IMG/VR virus record: IMGVR_UViG_3300044712_000268
Span: 1-42,950 of that record
Length of the DNA stretch: 42,950 nt
DNA from: a virus
Reading direction: 5' to 3' (one strand)
The notes under the pieces are model-generated. The model worked only from the letters and a program-made list of their open reading frames with translations. It had not been told where the DNA came from and did no database searches. Shown in pieces: positions 30,507-39,003 of the stretch. Each line of letters opens with the position of its first letter. Position 1 is the stretch's first letter. The position numbers and the translations under genes are program-made.

Positions 30507-32122
30507 AATATTCTGATGTTATATTCGATGTTCTCTTCTTTCGGTATACTCATGGCGAGTGCCATGATAGCGGCCACCACCCCGTCAATCTTCGCCCCGC
30601 TCTTGTCTTTATTGGGTTTGATATTGCCCGCCGCGTCCATGTCCATGACGACGTTGCTCAGCATCCACCTCATAACGGGATTCCCGTCGTGGTAGATTCT
30701 CCGTTGCGCGCACATCATTTCAAACTCCTTAGAGGGTGAACTCATAGAGGCGAACCCCTGACCGAACTGTTCAATAGGCACACCCTCGGCCAACAGGTCG
30801 ATAATCATTTGGGAGGCATTCCACCGGTCACAGGCAATCTTTCTCGGTTTGTGGGCGTCCATCTGTTCGTGAACGTCCCGCTTGATATAGTTGTAGTCCG
30901 TTGCGTTGCCGGGGGTTTGGGTCATGTAGCCCTTCCGCACCCAATCGCTATAATCATGCTCCTCTTTTTTCTTGACGGTTTCTTCGGGAATATAGAAACG
31001 CGGGTCGACGTAATACCCGTCTCTATACGGGAAAAACTGGACGTAGGCGGTTATGTCTCTTACCGAAGCCAAGTCAATTCCCGCCCCGGTCGAACTCACC
31101 CCGTTGAAGTTGGGTTTTTCCACGACGGTACTCATCCAAACGTCGTCGGGAATCCAGGTATCCGCACTATCCGTCCATTGGTTTAAATTCTTGGTGCGGA
31201 AATCAATCTCTTTGGTGCCACCTTCGTTTTTGGCTTTCAGGTATCTATTCTGTAAAAAGTCCAGCTTCACGCTCACCCCGAGATTAGGGTTTGCCTTGAG
31301 CCAGGTGCTTGAGTCGTTCCAGTCGTCCCTCTCGTCCAATTCATACAGGATAGCCAGTAAACTCTCGTCGGTTTTGATGCCCTTCAGTATGTCGATGCTC
31401 GTTTTACGCAGGGCCGAATAGCACGGATAGTCCTTGTGGAACCCCGCCGTCGTGATGACGTCAATCATCGGCTGACGCCTCGCTCCCATGCCACTTTCCA
31501 GCACATTGAGCATTTCGTCGGTTTTGTGGGCATGATATTCGTCAATTACGCCCCACGATGGGTCGAAACCGTCCTGAGTGTTGGAATCGGAACCCAAAGG
31601 TTTAATAAAACTGTCCTGAAAGATGACCGACTTGGTCATGACCTTCATCATGCTGCGAAGTTCCGGCGTCCCCTCAATGATTTTCTGCACGTCCTTGAAA
31701 CCAATGCGCGCCTGGTCTTCTTTGGTGGCGGCGATATACCCCTGTGCGCCAGACTCTTTGTCCGCCAATAGGTGGTAAATAACCTTCCCGGCCGCCATTG
31801 TAGTTTTTGCGTTTTTTCGTCCTACCTCCATAAACGAAGTTCTGAACCGGCGCAGGTTGGTATCTTGGTTGACCCAACCGAACACCTGACCGACATAGAA
31901 ACATTGATGGGGTTCGAGCGTAATCCGACTCCCCGCCCATTCGCCCTTCCAGTGCCTTAACACCTCAAAGAAGTTAATGGCCTTCTGCGCGGCATCCTCG
32001 TCAAACCGAAAATCCCCCCGGTCGCGGTCGGCAATAAAACGCTTGACCGCCAACTGGATTAATTCACCGGCAACCTGCTTACCGGACGAAACGTCATCAA
32101 TATATTTCCAAAACCTAACCAT
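30503..32122 (-). CDS. terL: Terminase large subunit
   Basis: A 539-residue HK97-type (Terminase_1) packaging motor. Walker A-like VGRKNAKTTMAA is at 100-111. The Walker B DE pair is at 193-194 (WGVIDEYHAHK). The RNase-H-like nuclease has D349 (GAGIDLASVRD), D431 (IACDRWNAS) and a late acidic residue in SGAKIDGVVAAIMAL. It cuts concatemeric DNA and drives it through the portal. It overlaps the small subunit gene by 8 bases. The portal is unusually far away (6.5 kb), with the sugar cassette and RNA ligase between. Confidence 0.96.
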   Translation of the reverse strand: MVRFWKYIDDVSSGKQVAGELIQLAVKRFIADRDRGDFRFDEDAAQKAINFFEVLRHWKGEWAGSRITLEPHQCFYVGQVFGWVNQDTNLRRFRTSFMEVGRKNAKTTMAAGKVIYHLLADKESGAQGYIAATKEDQARIGFKDVQKIIEGTPELRSMMKVMTKSVIFQDSFIKPLGSDSNTQDGFDPSWGVIDEYHAHKTDEMLNVLESGMGARRQPMIDVITTAGFHKDYPCYSALRKTSIDILKGIKTDESLLAILYELDERDDWNDSSTWLKANPNLGVSVKLDFLQNRYLKAKNEGGTKEIDFRTKNLNQWTDSADTWIPDDVWMSTVVEKPNFNGVSSTGAGIDLASVRDITAYVQFFPYRDGYYVDPRFYIPEETVKKKEEHDYSDWVRKGYMTQTPGNATDYNYIKRDVHEQMDAHKPRKIACDRWNASQMIIDLLAEGVPIEQFGQGFASMSSPSKEFEMMCAQRRIYHDGNPVMRWMLSNVVMDMDAAGNIKPNKDKSGAKIDGVVAAIMALAMSIPKEENIEYNIRIL

Positions 32123-32570
32123 TCAGTATTTTGGTTAGATCGTTTTCCTCGTCCTGTTTCTTAACGGTGACCTTCGTGCGGGAGACCGGCGACAGGCCGA
32201 ACCTATCCTCAATCTTCAGCATCTCGGATTCACAGTTACTCAGTAGCCCGACGCACGGCCTGACTTGCTCATACCCGCTCTGCGTCCTCTGGAACGGGCC
32301 GTTGTCGTCAATATCCTTGTGCATAGCCAGGGCCGTATCGTACAACTTGCAATATCTCCCAAATGTCACCAAATCGAGAAAAGTCATCAGGCCGTTATAG
32401 ATTAATTGGTTCCCGTAGGTGTACCACAGCCCCTTCGCCTCTTTGGATAAATTCAATTTCGGATCCGGTGCGGGCATCTTGTCTAATGCCTCGATTTTTA
32501 CCCCGGTATCCCGGTCGGCCCGGTAGGTCCCCTCCTGTTTTTTCTGCTCGACACTCTTTTTTTTACTCAT
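32115..32570 (-). CDS. terS: Terminase small subunit, P27 family
   Basis: MSKKKSVEQKKQEGTYRADR opens the protein, and the conserved core is PKLNLSKEAKGLWYTYGNQL, TFGRYCKLYDTALAM and LSNCESEMLKIEDRFGLSPV. ATG 32570 overlaps the stop of the radical SAM gene (ATGA) and is preferred to an upstream ATG at 32630. At 151 residues it is the DNA-recognition subunit of the packaging machine. P27-type small subunits are usually linked with cos-end packaging. Confidence 0.9.
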   Translation of the reverse strand: MSKKKSVEQKKQEGTYRADRDTGVKIEALDKMPAPDPKLNLSKEAKGLWYTYGNQLIYNGLMTFLDLVTFGRYCKLYDTALAMHKDIDDNGPFQRTQSGYEQVRPCVGLLSNCESEMLKIEDRFGLSPVSRTKVTVKKQDEENDLTKILNG

Positions 32571-33913
32571 AGTCCCTCCCTTCGGCAACTGACAGCGCAG
32601 GTTTCCTGCTGGGGCATCGATGTACGGCAACTCGCTCCTTGTGATACAGACCCCCTATCCCGTTGCGATATAAATTGATTTCGTAAAAAGTTGGAGCAGT
32701 CCTCATCTCTTAGATAGTAGGATACTCCGTTTGTAAATGAATTGAGAAGCGTATCAGTTGAAACATAATCCCTCTTCAATGCCATAAGAACATCATAGGA
32801 TGGTTGCTTCCTTCCGAGTCTTCCCCTGCTATTAGTATAGTCGAATGATTCTCCCTTATGGAACCCGTGTCTAATCAGGGCGGCTGACCACTCCTGCAAG
32901 AATGATTCTTTAGCCTCGAAGTCAACGGGCGGTGCGCCCTCATAGGGTGTGCCGACACATGGCTCAAAGTTCGTGATACTAAAGTCGACACGAATGTTTC
33001 TGTTATTTGTTACAAAGGAATCCCCGAATAGTGTTGTATTAGTTGTGCTGTTCTTACTTATAATGCTCTTGATTGTACTTAGCGCATCAAACCATATACT
33101 ATATGTGGACTCTCCCGGCAACCCATAGATGAGACACAAGTGGAAGTAACTCACATGATGCGACAGTCTCTCAATTATGTTGTACAACATATCATCAGTA
33201 ACCCGCTTACCCGATGCCATGCGTACATTCTCATCGAATGATTCTACTCCTAATTTAACCGATGCCCTCAGGGTGGTGTTTAGATAGGGTTCTATCTTAT
33301 CTGCATCCATTAGACAACAATCCGTATTCATTACGGTAATATGGTTGCGCTGGCAATACTCCATCAATTCAGTAATATCAGAATATCCCCCCATGTTTGC
33401 GGATAACAGGTTAACCGTACTGTTGGGTTTTAATTGAGACCTGACCATCCCAATGGGTTTTTCTCTGTACTTCCCGCCGTGAACCCAAGAGTATTCACAA
33501 AACTTACATTTGTACTTGCAGCCCCTCGTTAACTCCACAACCCGATTGCGCCCGCTTATTACCTCGCCCGATGTTATTGATGTAGCGTTTTCGTCATAGT
33601 CAAATTCGCCCCTAAAAACGTCCACAATTTCGTCCAAGCAAACAACTCCCTGACCCCCGGCGAGTAATCTGTGAGAAGTCCGTTTACTTTTGATTGGCTC
33701 AATTCTGTTTCTCTTCAGGAATGAAAGCGCATTGAAAATATGGGTGGGGTAGAATATGTTAAACCATATTTCGTCAAACTTGCTGAAGTCGGCCTTTTCG
33801 TACCAATTAAATCGCGTCGCCCCGGATTTTGCTAATACGATCTCCAGCCCCAAATTTATTGAGCCTTTATTCCTGGAATCTCTCGGCAAAGTGTCTATCA
33901 GGGCAATCTTCAT
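32567..33913 (-). CDS. Radical SAM enzyme overlapping the small terminase gene
   Basis: The iron-sulfur motif C132-x3-C136-x2-C139 (GCKYKCKFCEY) is intact. LGVESFDENVRMASGKR (221-237) and HLCLIYGLPGES (258-269) are further radical SAM landmarks. The N-terminal ~125 residues look like a cobalamin-binding-type Rossmann domain but lack the DxHxxG motif. Several extra cysteines lie near the C-terminus (429, 439, 443). The gene is richer in A/T than the terminases, suggesting acquisition. The substrate is unknown; overlap with terS suggests expression with packaging and perhaps modification of DNA, RNA or a virion protein. Confidence 0.85.
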   Translation of the reverse strand: MKIALIDTLPRDSRNKGSINLGLEIVLAKSGATRFNWYEKADFSKFDEIWFNIFYPTHIFNALSFLKRNRIEPIKSKRTSHRLLAGGQGVVCLDEIVDVFRGEFDYDENATSITSGEVISGRNRVVELTRGCKYKCKFCEYSWVHGGKYREKPIGMVRSQLKPNSTVNLLSANMGGYSDITELMEYCQRNHITVMNTDCCLMDADKIEPYLNTTLRASVKLGVESFDENVRMASGKRVTDDMLYNIIERLSHHVSYFHLCLIYGLPGESTYSIWFDALSTIKSIISKNSTTNTTLFGDSFVTNNRNIRVDFSITNFEPCVGTPYEGAPPVDFEAKESFLQEWSAALIRHGFHKGESFDYTNSRGRLGRKQPSYDVLMALKRDYVSTDTLLNSFTNGVSYYLRDEDCSNFLRNQFISQRDRGSVSQGASCRTSMPQQETCAVSCRREGL

Positions 33914-33927
33914 CTTGTTTGTATTGT

Positions 33928-34260
33928 TTATCTTGGATGTACGTTTTCAAATGGGTTTAATGAAATCGTTGGCTCACCGAACCATCTATAAAACCATCTT
34001 TTCTTCTTAGTGTCATAGATGATATGTTTGCTTTCCCTCAACTTAGCAATGTCCTCCTTCAGTTTATTGTTCTCATCTGTTATCTCGTTCATGGTGCGTG
34101 AAAGTTTTATGATCGCCATATCATTTGATACAACGATCACCTCCGTATCCATTTTAACATTCTTTAAATAAACATGACTTACTGTATTGTTCGCGAACTT
34201 CTTGCATTCCATCAGTTCATCATAGTCCTTGCGCGTGATTGTAATAACATCTAATTCCAT
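33928..34260 (-). CDS. Coiled-coil hypothetical protein (110 aa)
   Basis: Residues about 53-78 (LSRTMNEITDENNKLKEDIA) form a heptad-patterned coiled coil. The N-terminal part (MELDVITITRKDYDELMECK) is a common start of small phage proteins of unknown function, and the C-terminus is basic and aromatic (KKKRWFYRWFGEP). It sits 15 bases before the radical SAM gene and shares a base with the HNH gene stop. No function can be assigned. Confidence 0.6.
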   Translation of the reverse strand: MELDVITITRKDYDELMECKKFANNTVSHVYLKNVKMDTEVIVVSNDMAIIKLSRTMNEITDENNKLKEDIAKLRESKHIIYDTKKKRWFYRWFGEPTISLNPFENVHPR

Positions 34261-34574
34261 TATCGCTTCTCCATGTTAGTTAATGATGTATTCTCCTTGC
34301 CCTCCTTGCCACTCTTACTGTTGTGGTGGTGGGTACATAAAGACTGAAGGTTATCCCAATCAAGCGGCTCGCCCCCTGCCTTGATGGGTATGATATGATC
34401 GACCACTGTTGCGGGCTTGTATATTCCCTTACGAAAGCATACCGTACATAGCGGGTTTTGTTGCTTGTACGCTGCCCTCAATCGCCTCCAGGCCGTACTT
34501 GAATAAAAGGGATTCATTACCCCGTCAAAAGGCTTGGTGGTTTTCTTGGGTGGGTTCTTTGGTAGATAAGCCAT
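34260..34574 (-). CDS. HNH endonuclease near the terminase genes
   Basis: The HNH fold reads LCTVCFRKGIYKPATVVDHI (with C-x-x-C), PLDWDNLQSLCTHHHNSKSG and a second CxxH-type zinc pair. ATG 34574 overlaps the stop of the small upstream gene (TAATG) and starts MAYLPKNPPKKTTKPFDGVM. HNH proteins encoded beside HK97-type terminases support cos cleavage in several phages; here two genes lie between it and terS. Confidence 0.88.
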   Translation of the reverse strand: MAYLPKNPPKKTTKPFDGVMNPFYSSTAWRRLRAAYKQQNPLCTVCFRKGIYKPATVVDHIIPIKAGGEPLDWDNLQSLCTHHHNSKSGKEGKENTSLTNMEKR

Positions 34575-34726
34575 TATGTCCAGTCCTCCATCCATTCTGT
34601 TTCATTCATTGCGTCCAAATATTCATTCATGCTGATCTGCTCAATGGTTTCCTCATTGGTTTGCAGGTTCTTTTCTGCCCGCCAATAAGTACCATCGCAG
34701 CAAGCCGTGTAATAAACCACTATCAT
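34574..34726 (-). CDS. Small acidic hypothetical protein (50 aa)
   Basis: The frame ATG 34726 to TAA 34574-34576 fills the gap between two genes, overlapping the upstream gene by 4 bases and the HNH start by 1. The protein starts MIVVYYTACCDGTYWRAEKN and ends in an acidic helix (EYLDAMNETEWMEDWT). The tight fit on both sides supports a real gene; the function is unknown. Confidence 0.55.
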   Translation of the reverse strand: MIVVYYTACCDGTYWRAEKNLQTNEETIEQISMNEYLDAMNETEWMEDWT

Positions 34727-34908
34727 TTTTTTGTTGGCTCTTCAGCGTAAGTCTCCACCTTCAAACTGCCGGTATTGAACTCGGCATACAGATTCGCCCT
34801 CTCTAAACTTCCGGCGGGGCGTGGCACGATAGTCTCGTCTGCTATCGGGATTAACTTTACCTGACCGTTTTGCAGGTCGATAATGCGGAACTTGACCTTG
34901 ATTCTCAT
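34723..34908 (-). CDS. Hypothetical protein (61 aa)
   Basis: A small beta-rich protein (MRIKVKFRIIDLQNGQVKLI, then SLKVETYAEEPTKK). It overlaps the phosphoesterase stop and the next small gene by 4 bases each, so it is translationally coupled in a run of five genes. No family is recognised. Confidence 0.55.
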   Translation of the reverse strand: MRIKVKFRIIDLQNGQVKLIPIADETIVPRPAGSLERANLYAEFNTGSLKVETYAEEPTKK

Positions 34909-35888
34909 AATACCTTCCCGTTAATGATTTTCGCATTGAATACCCTGAATGTTCCGTCCTCGTTTATCTTGACGTGGCCGAAACCATGAGACCATTCGTT
35001 GAACTTCCGAAACTCGGGGTACAGTCCAGATAAGCAACCGAGCGACCAACAGCCCTCGACTTTCCCGTCCATTCTTTTCCAAGTATGCTCGCTTGAGGTG
35101 TGAAAATGGCCTCCGATGTAGTTTACTTTCCCTTTGAGCATGAATGTTCGTGCGGGGTTTACCGTGTTGCTTTTCACCCCGAAGTCGTCGCCGTGACCAA
35201 TCCACAATTCCCCGGCCTTTATGATTTGTCTGTTCTTGAGGTAAGTCACCCCAAAATCAGAGAACTTCAGAAAGAAGTCCAGGTCGAGTTCATCCCCGCT
35301 TGCGCCTAATAGTTCCGGTGCCTTGATGCGGAGATAGTTTTCCAACCGTCTTTCGTGATTCCCCGGCAGAAAGTAAATCTTCGCCTTTGGAAGAGTTGAT
35401 GAGATGTAATAGAGCATCTCATACCCGGCGTCCAATTCATCCCGCAGTTCCCTCATTCTTGGGTCTCGGGTGAAACTCGACAACTGGTAAAAGTCCATGA
35501 AGTCGCCCGTCAGAATAATCGTGTTGATGCCTTTTGTTTTACCCCATTCAACGGCGGCTTTCACGGCTTCGGGTTCATGGTACGGAACGTGAATATCAGA
35601 GAGCAAAAGACAATTATTCGCCGTTGTGGGCAGAATGAAGTCTTCCCGTTCCTCTTTGTAGGTCTGAGGCTGGCAGATATTCAGAAATCTTCGGTCAGTC
35701 AATAACTCTAAGTTTCTTGAGCCGGAGTTCCCGGTGTAGTGCCGGATTCTGCTTCTCACACTATCTACGCTGGCAAACACCTCGGGGTTTTCCTTGTAAA
35801 TCAGCCTCGCAAGCGTCAGCTTCATAAGATTCGGATACTTTTCAAGGTATTCGCAAATGATTTCTCCACTAATCCCTTTTTCACCCAT
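34905..35888 (-). CDS. Calcineurin-like metallophosphoesterase with N-terminal helical domain
   Basis: All five metal-binding blocks are present: D98-x-H100 (LLSDIHVPYH), G128-D129 (ILTGDFMD), G176-N-H178 (LPGNHERR), H232 (IGHGDDF) and H261-x-H263 (IGGHFHTS). Residues about 10-55 form a helical, HTH-like domain ending SVRSRIRHYTG. The enzyme could hydrolyse phosphodiesters in nucleic acids or signalling nucleotides; phage members are known but substrates vary. It belongs to the accessory run between replication and packaging. Confidence 0.85.
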   Translation of the reverse strand: MGEKGISGEIICEYLEKYPNLMKLTLARLIYKENPEVFASVDSVRSRIRHYTGNSGSRNLELLTDRRFLNICQPQTYKEEREDFILPTTANNCLLLSDIHVPYHEPEAVKAAVEWGKTKGINTIILTGDFMDFYQLSSFTRDPRMRELRDELDAGYEMLYYISSTLPKAKIYFLPGNHERRLENYLRIKAPELLGASGDELDLDFFLKFSDFGVTYLKNRQIIKAGELWIGHGDDFGVKSNTVNPARTFMLKGKVNYIGGHFHTSSEHTWKRMDGKVEGCWSLGCLSGLYPEFRKFNEWSHGFGHVKINEDGTFRVFNAKIINGKVL

Positions 35889-36066
35889 TTTGTTTGATTT
35901 GGTTTACACTTTTTGCCACAGCCCGTTTTTCTGCGGTGTAGCCCTTCAATGTCATTCGGTTCATTCTTTGCTGGAGCTCCTTGTATGTTATCCCGCACTC
36001 CCAAACGGACTCGTTGAACTTGCCTTTTTTGTAGTCAACGAGAAAGTCGTATTTCATTGGTAGCAT
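35881..36066 (-). CDS. Small basic hypothetical protein (61 aa)
   Basis: Starts MLPMKYDFLVDYKKGKFNES (ATG 36057 is an alternative). Residues 30-61 are basic and helical (QQRMNRMTLKGYTAEKRAVA), which could bind nucleic acid. It overlaps the phosphoesterase gene start by 8 bases. No family is recognised. Confidence 0.5.
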   Translation of the reverse strand: MLPMKYDFLVDYKKGKFNESVWECGITYKELQQRMNRMTLKGYTAEKRAVAKSVNQIKQNG

Positions 36067-36076
36067 TGGTAAATGG

Positions 36077-36373
36077 TTATCTGTTACAGCAAACGTGCTT
36101 GGTTGTTATCACTTCAATTCCGTTCCGGTAAATCGTATCGCAGTAGATGTTCTTTTTGATATACCCCAGGATTAAGCTATCCGGGGTTTCACCTGGGAAT
36201 ACCGTTAGGTCTGTCCAATGATCTGTGACCCTTCCATTTTGTTCTATCTTGGTAGATTCGATACATGACCATTCGGGGAGTGGTGTTTTTGTGCATCCGC
36301 AAAGCGAGATCAAAAGTCCGATCAGGACGAAAACGAGGGCGATGCCGGTTAGACGGGTGGATTTGGGGTTCAT
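36077..36373 (-). CDS. Putative lipoprotein (98 aa)
   Basis: A signal peptide with basic start (MNPKSTRLTG) and hydrophobic core (IALVFVLIGLLISL) ends in lipobox L24-C25-G26-C27, giving lipid attachment at C27. The mature part is 72 residues with two further cysteines near the end (KHVCCNR and IYCDTIY). Small phage lipoproteins often block superinfection at the envelope; that role is only a possibility here. It overlaps the upstream gene by 4 bases. Confidence 0.65.
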   Translation of the reverse strand: MNPKSTRLTGIALVFVLIGLLISLCGCTKTPLPEWSCIESTKIEQNGRVTDHWTDLTVFPGETPDSLILGYIKKNIYCDTIYRNGIEVITTKHVCCNR

Positions 36374-36642
36374 CGTCCTTCCTCCTTCATAAATTCATCA
36401 ATGGCAGTCGGGGGTTCACTTCGCCAATCGGTATCGGTATAACCGTGTTTTTCGAGAAAGTTGGCAAAGCGTTCGAGAAGTTCTAAATCCTCTGTTCTGC
36501 GATTCAATTTATTGTCCGGGCAACTATTGATAAAGGCATCCATTTCAGACGAATCAACTTTTAGGTATGCTCCGTTTTCATTCCGTAAAAAGATCGGGCC
36601 GGGTGGCATATACGGCATTACTTCAAGAATTATTCTTTTCAT
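36370..36642 (-). CDS. Hypothetical protein (90 aa)
   Basis: A soluble acidic protein (IILEVMPYMPPGPIFLRNEN, then LELLERFANFLEKHGYTDTD) with no motif that I recognise. It overlaps the lipoprotein gene by 4 bases and follows the small 62-residue gene by 3 bases, consistent with one operon. Confidence 0.55.
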   Translation of the reverse strand: MKRIILEVMPYMPPGPIFLRNENGAYLKVDSSEMDAFINSCPDNKLNRRTEDLELLERFANFLEKHGYTDTDWRSEPPTAIDEFMKEEGR

Positions 36643-36645
36643 AGT

Positions 36646-36834
36646 CTAACAATAATCAATTACTATACGGGTTTCTACAATATCTTCACCTTCATCCATG
36701 TCATCATTAAGGATGACTTCTTTCTCTCTAACGCAATAGGCTACCATATACCAATCCGTTTCACCTTGCTCGATCATTACGATAAGATTGTCATCGTACT
36801 GGTCTAATTCTCTGCGCAGTTCTTTTACTGTCAT
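36646..36834 (-). CDS. Small conserved phage-type protein (62 aa)
   Basis: The opening MTVKELRRELDQYDDNLIVM is a widespread start in small phage proteins ('TVKELIxxLxxYDxdxxVxI') of unknown function, probably with a ferredoxin-like or similar small alpha/beta fold. The C-terminal half is acidic (DDMDEGEDIVETRIVIDYC). Confidence 0.6.
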   Translation of the reverse strand: MTVKELRRELDQYDDNLIVMIEQGETDWYMVAYCVREKEVILNDDMDEGEDIVETRIVIDYC

Positions 36835-36841
36835 GGCTCAA

Positions 36842-37078
36842 TTAGTTTATTATTTTTTCTGTAATACTCACAATATGTACCGTCTTTACCTCATTAAATA
36901 AAAGCAAGGCATCAGCAATGGTTCTAACAAATGATTCTCTATTCCATCCATTTGGGCAATGCACCTCGCTTTCATATTCGTTATTTACGATAAACTTAAT
37001 AATGGTAGGCCTACCAAAATAGAAATCAATATCATGCTTAATGGTATCTGAAATTGTTAGTTTTGGGTAAGTTGTCAT
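36842..37078 (-). CDS. Hypothetical protein (78 aa)
   Basis: A mixed alpha/beta protein (PTIIKFIVNNEYESEVHCPN, then SFVRTIADALLLFNEVKTVH). ATG 37078 overlaps the upstream gene stop by 4 bases. No motif or family is recognised. Confidence 0.5.
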   Translation of the reverse strand: MTTYPKLTISDTIKHDIDFYFGRPTIIKFIVNNEYESEVHCPNGWNRESFVRTIADALLLFNEVKTVHIVSITEKIIN

Positions 37079-37815
37079 GGCTTCTCCTCCGGTTCAGTAG
37101 GGTTGAGTAGTTCAATAGCCTCTTTTGCCAACGCCTTCATATCCTCAATGACATTCCTTGCGTGTTTCATCGGATCATGGTCGAAGCGGCCTTTGCCTTC
37201 GCTTATCTCATTGAGTAATTCTAAAAGTTTGTCATTGTCACGGTCTGGTTCTACCTGATTGTTGTCCGGCTGTTGTGGCTTGGATTCGGGACGATTAGGG
37301 TTGCATGGCGGGGCTGTGCTTGTTACATGGCCATCATGATCGGTGTACCAATAATCAGGGTTCTTGTATTTCCTTTTAATCCCACAGTTCAGGCAAGTTT
37401 CGCTTATACGCCCAACGTAATCACCATTTCCATTATCTGTATAGTAAGACCATTTATGGCGTTTCGTTTCCACCTTCACCGCTTCGGGTTGCTCCGGATT
37501 GGAATGTAGAGTAAAGTATTCCCCTATATACCAATCCAGTCTATCATTATAGGCTTTGGGTAAGAATCCCAATTTGATTTCGTTCTTTAGGAATTTGATA
37601 AAACGGTCGAATTTATCTTCGGTTTTTGCTACGTCTATGCTTGGGGTTGGCTGCTGATCTCCCGGTTTCCAACTCTCTTCTGCGTTGGGTAATTGGAACA
37701 AGAAATTAGCCAAACCCTCATCGGCTGATTCATAAATATCATTTCTTTCATTGATTAATTCCACCGATGTGTGGTCGGGGAAATTAATTTTCAATTTAAT
37801 TATTCTTGTTTTCAT
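37075..37815 (-). CDS. Hypothetical protein with a possible single zinc knuckle (246 aa)
   Basis: Residues about 138-173 contain ETCLNCGIKRKYKNPDYWYT and a later cysteine in TAPPCNPNRP. The C-x-x-C could bind zinc with a further ligand. A proline/glutamine-rich linker follows (ESKPQQPDNNQVEPDRDNDK), then a C-terminal helical segment. The layout suggests small domains joined by linkers, but I know no family. Confidence 0.55.
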   Translation of the reverse strand: MKTRIIKLKINFPDHTSVELINERNDIYESADEGLANFLFQLPNAEESWKPGDQQPTPSIDVAKTEDKFDRFIKFLKNEIKLGFLPKAYNDRLDWYIGEYFTLHSNPEQPEAVKVETKRHKWSYYTDNGNGDYVGRISETCLNCGIKRKYKNPDYWYTDHDGHVTSTAPPCNPNRPESKPQQPDNNQVEPDRDNDKLLELLNEISEGKGRFDHDPMKHARNVIEDMKALAKEAIELLNPTEPEEKP

Positions 37816-37834
37816 CTCTTTTGGTTGAGTTGTT

Positions 37835-38074
37835 CTACCTGATTATGATAAGTCCCCTCTGTTCAAGGTCGACAAGCTCATCGTTGGTAAGGTATCTACA
37901 ACGATCTCCGACCATCCCATAGGTTCTACCCTGCTGATAAATGAGCTGGTGTTCCTTTTTATCGGAACGATTCTTTTTGTCCAAAATAAATTTGGTTTGA
38001 CAAGTCACCGGGAAAACAAAAGAGTTGTCCCCGAAGGAAATTGGCTTTACTTGAATTATACTTTTGATTCTCAT
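37835..38074 (-). CDS. Hypothetical protein (79 aa)
   Basis: A beta-rich basic N-terminal half (MRIKSIIQVKPISFGDNSFV) and a C-terminal RYLTNDELVDLEQRGLIIIR helix. The start MRIKxxxxVK resembles the 61-residue protein at 34723-34908, but the similarity is short. No function can be assigned. Confidence 0.5.
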   Translation of the reverse strand: MRIKSIIQVKPISFGDNSFVFPVTCQTKFILDKKNRSDKKEHQLIYQQGRTYGMVGDRCRYLTNDELVDLEQRGLIIIR

Positions 38075-38094
38075 GATCTTATTTGGTTAAGTTG

Positions 38095-38277
38095 TTAGTG
38101 CGATTGCGTTTTTATTGCTTGCTCATATAGCTTTGCAAATGATTTCAGACCCTCAATCCTTTGAGCCAATCTTACCGCTTTTATTCCTGTCTTGTCGGCA
38201 TATTTTGCGTATTGTTCTTCCAATATTTGAACATCTGTTTTACCATCATTAAAGATAATGTCACGGCTTGTTTTCAT
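38095..38277 (-). CDS. Hypothetical helical protein (60 aa)
   Basis: MKTSRDIIFNDGKTDVQILE starts a charged helical protein ending SFAKLYEQAIKTQSH. ATG 38277 lies one base after the DUF551 gene stop. A longer frame reaching to 38526 runs through the DUF551 gene and is a shadow. No family is recognised. Confidence 0.5.
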   Translation of the reverse strand: MKTSRDIIFNDGKTDVQILEEQYAKYADKTGIKAVRLAQRIEGLKSFAKLYEQAIKTQSH

Positions 38278-38278
38278 T

Positions 38279-38608
38279 TCAGGTTGTTTTAGGTGGGGCG
38301 GGAAGGTGCATCCAGTGGGTGACTGGATTTGTACTATCAAACCAATTAATTTGTGAAGTCCATAATCCGTTGTGAAAATCTTCACATAACATTTGACCTT
38401 GCTTGTGTAGTGTAAGCATAATTTCATTTGGTTCCGGCAACCTTTCTGATACGGGTATCCATCCGTCCGCTTCGGGGATGGACTTATAAGTTGGGGTGCA
38501 AGTAAATCCACGGAACATGGCTTCAAGTTGCTCTATCGGCTTATTAAACATCACCATATCCTTTGCAAATGCTATCGCAATCTGTTGTTCTCTTTCTTGG
38601 ATTGTCAT
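38279..38608 (-). CDS. DUF551-domain protein (109 aa)
   Basis: The C-terminal half has the DUF551 hallmark DGWIPVSERLPEPNEIMLTL and ends VTHWMHLPAPPKTT ('WIPVSERLPE...VTHWMPLPEPP'). This domain occurs in many phage accessory genes, with unknown function. The N-terminal helix (EREQQIAIAFAKDMVMFNKP) is separate. ATG 38608 overlaps the upstream gene by 4 bases. Confidence 0.75.
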   Translation of the reverse strand: MTIQEREQQIAIAFAKDMVMFNKPIEQLEAMFRGFTCTPTYKSIPEADGWIPVSERLPEPNEIMLTLHKQGQMLCEDFHNGLWTSQINWFDSTNPVTHWMHLPAPPKTT

Positions 38609-39003
38609 GGCTTGGGCTTGTTAAATTCGACTATGACCGTTCCGTTCTTCTGAAACAGCGGGCTTCTGTTCCGCTTCAATACCGCCCTGAGTTCCAAGAC
38701 CACCTCAATTTTGATTTGCGCCAGTTGTTTAGCATCAGCGTCAGCGCTCCGGTCTAACTCGGAAATTTCGGCCTCTAAATCCTTTATAACTCCCTCCAAA
38801 TCGAATACCCACCGCTTATGGGCGATACTGGAGCATCTTTTCTCGCACCCGATACGCTCGGCCTTGCGCCGGATTTCCGTCGGGGTCAGTTTTCGGGCTT
38901 TCGGGACGGCCTCGCACTTCTTTCCTGATATGTCGCAAGTTCCGGTGTTGAAGTAAATACAGACGCCACCCTTTAATTTCTTGAACCGTTCACAGTCTTT
39001 CAT
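38605..39003 (-). CDS. Cysteine-containing coiled-coil protein (132 aa)
   Basis: The N-terminal part has four cysteines (KDCERFKK, GVCIYFNTGTCDISGKKCEA) arranged like a small zinc-binding domain. More cysteines follow at IGCEKRCSS, then a helical coiled coil (LEGVIKDLEAEISELDRSAD). A nucleic-acid-binding role is possible but unproven. ATG 39003 overlaps the stop of the small upstream gene by 3 bases. Confidence 0.55.
   Translation of the reverse strand: MKDCERFKKLKGGVCIYFNTGTCDISGKKCEAVPKARKLTPTEIRRKAERIGCEKRCSSIAHKRWVFDLEGVIKDLEAEISELDRSADADAKQLAQIKIEVVLELRAVLKRNRSPLFQKNGTVIVEFNKPKP

Noticed and set aside
38278-38526. N-terminal extension of the 60-residue protein at 38095
   Set aside because: The extension reads through the DUF551 gene in another frame and is Pro/Cys-rich without pattern; ATG 38277 right after the DUF551 stop is more likely.
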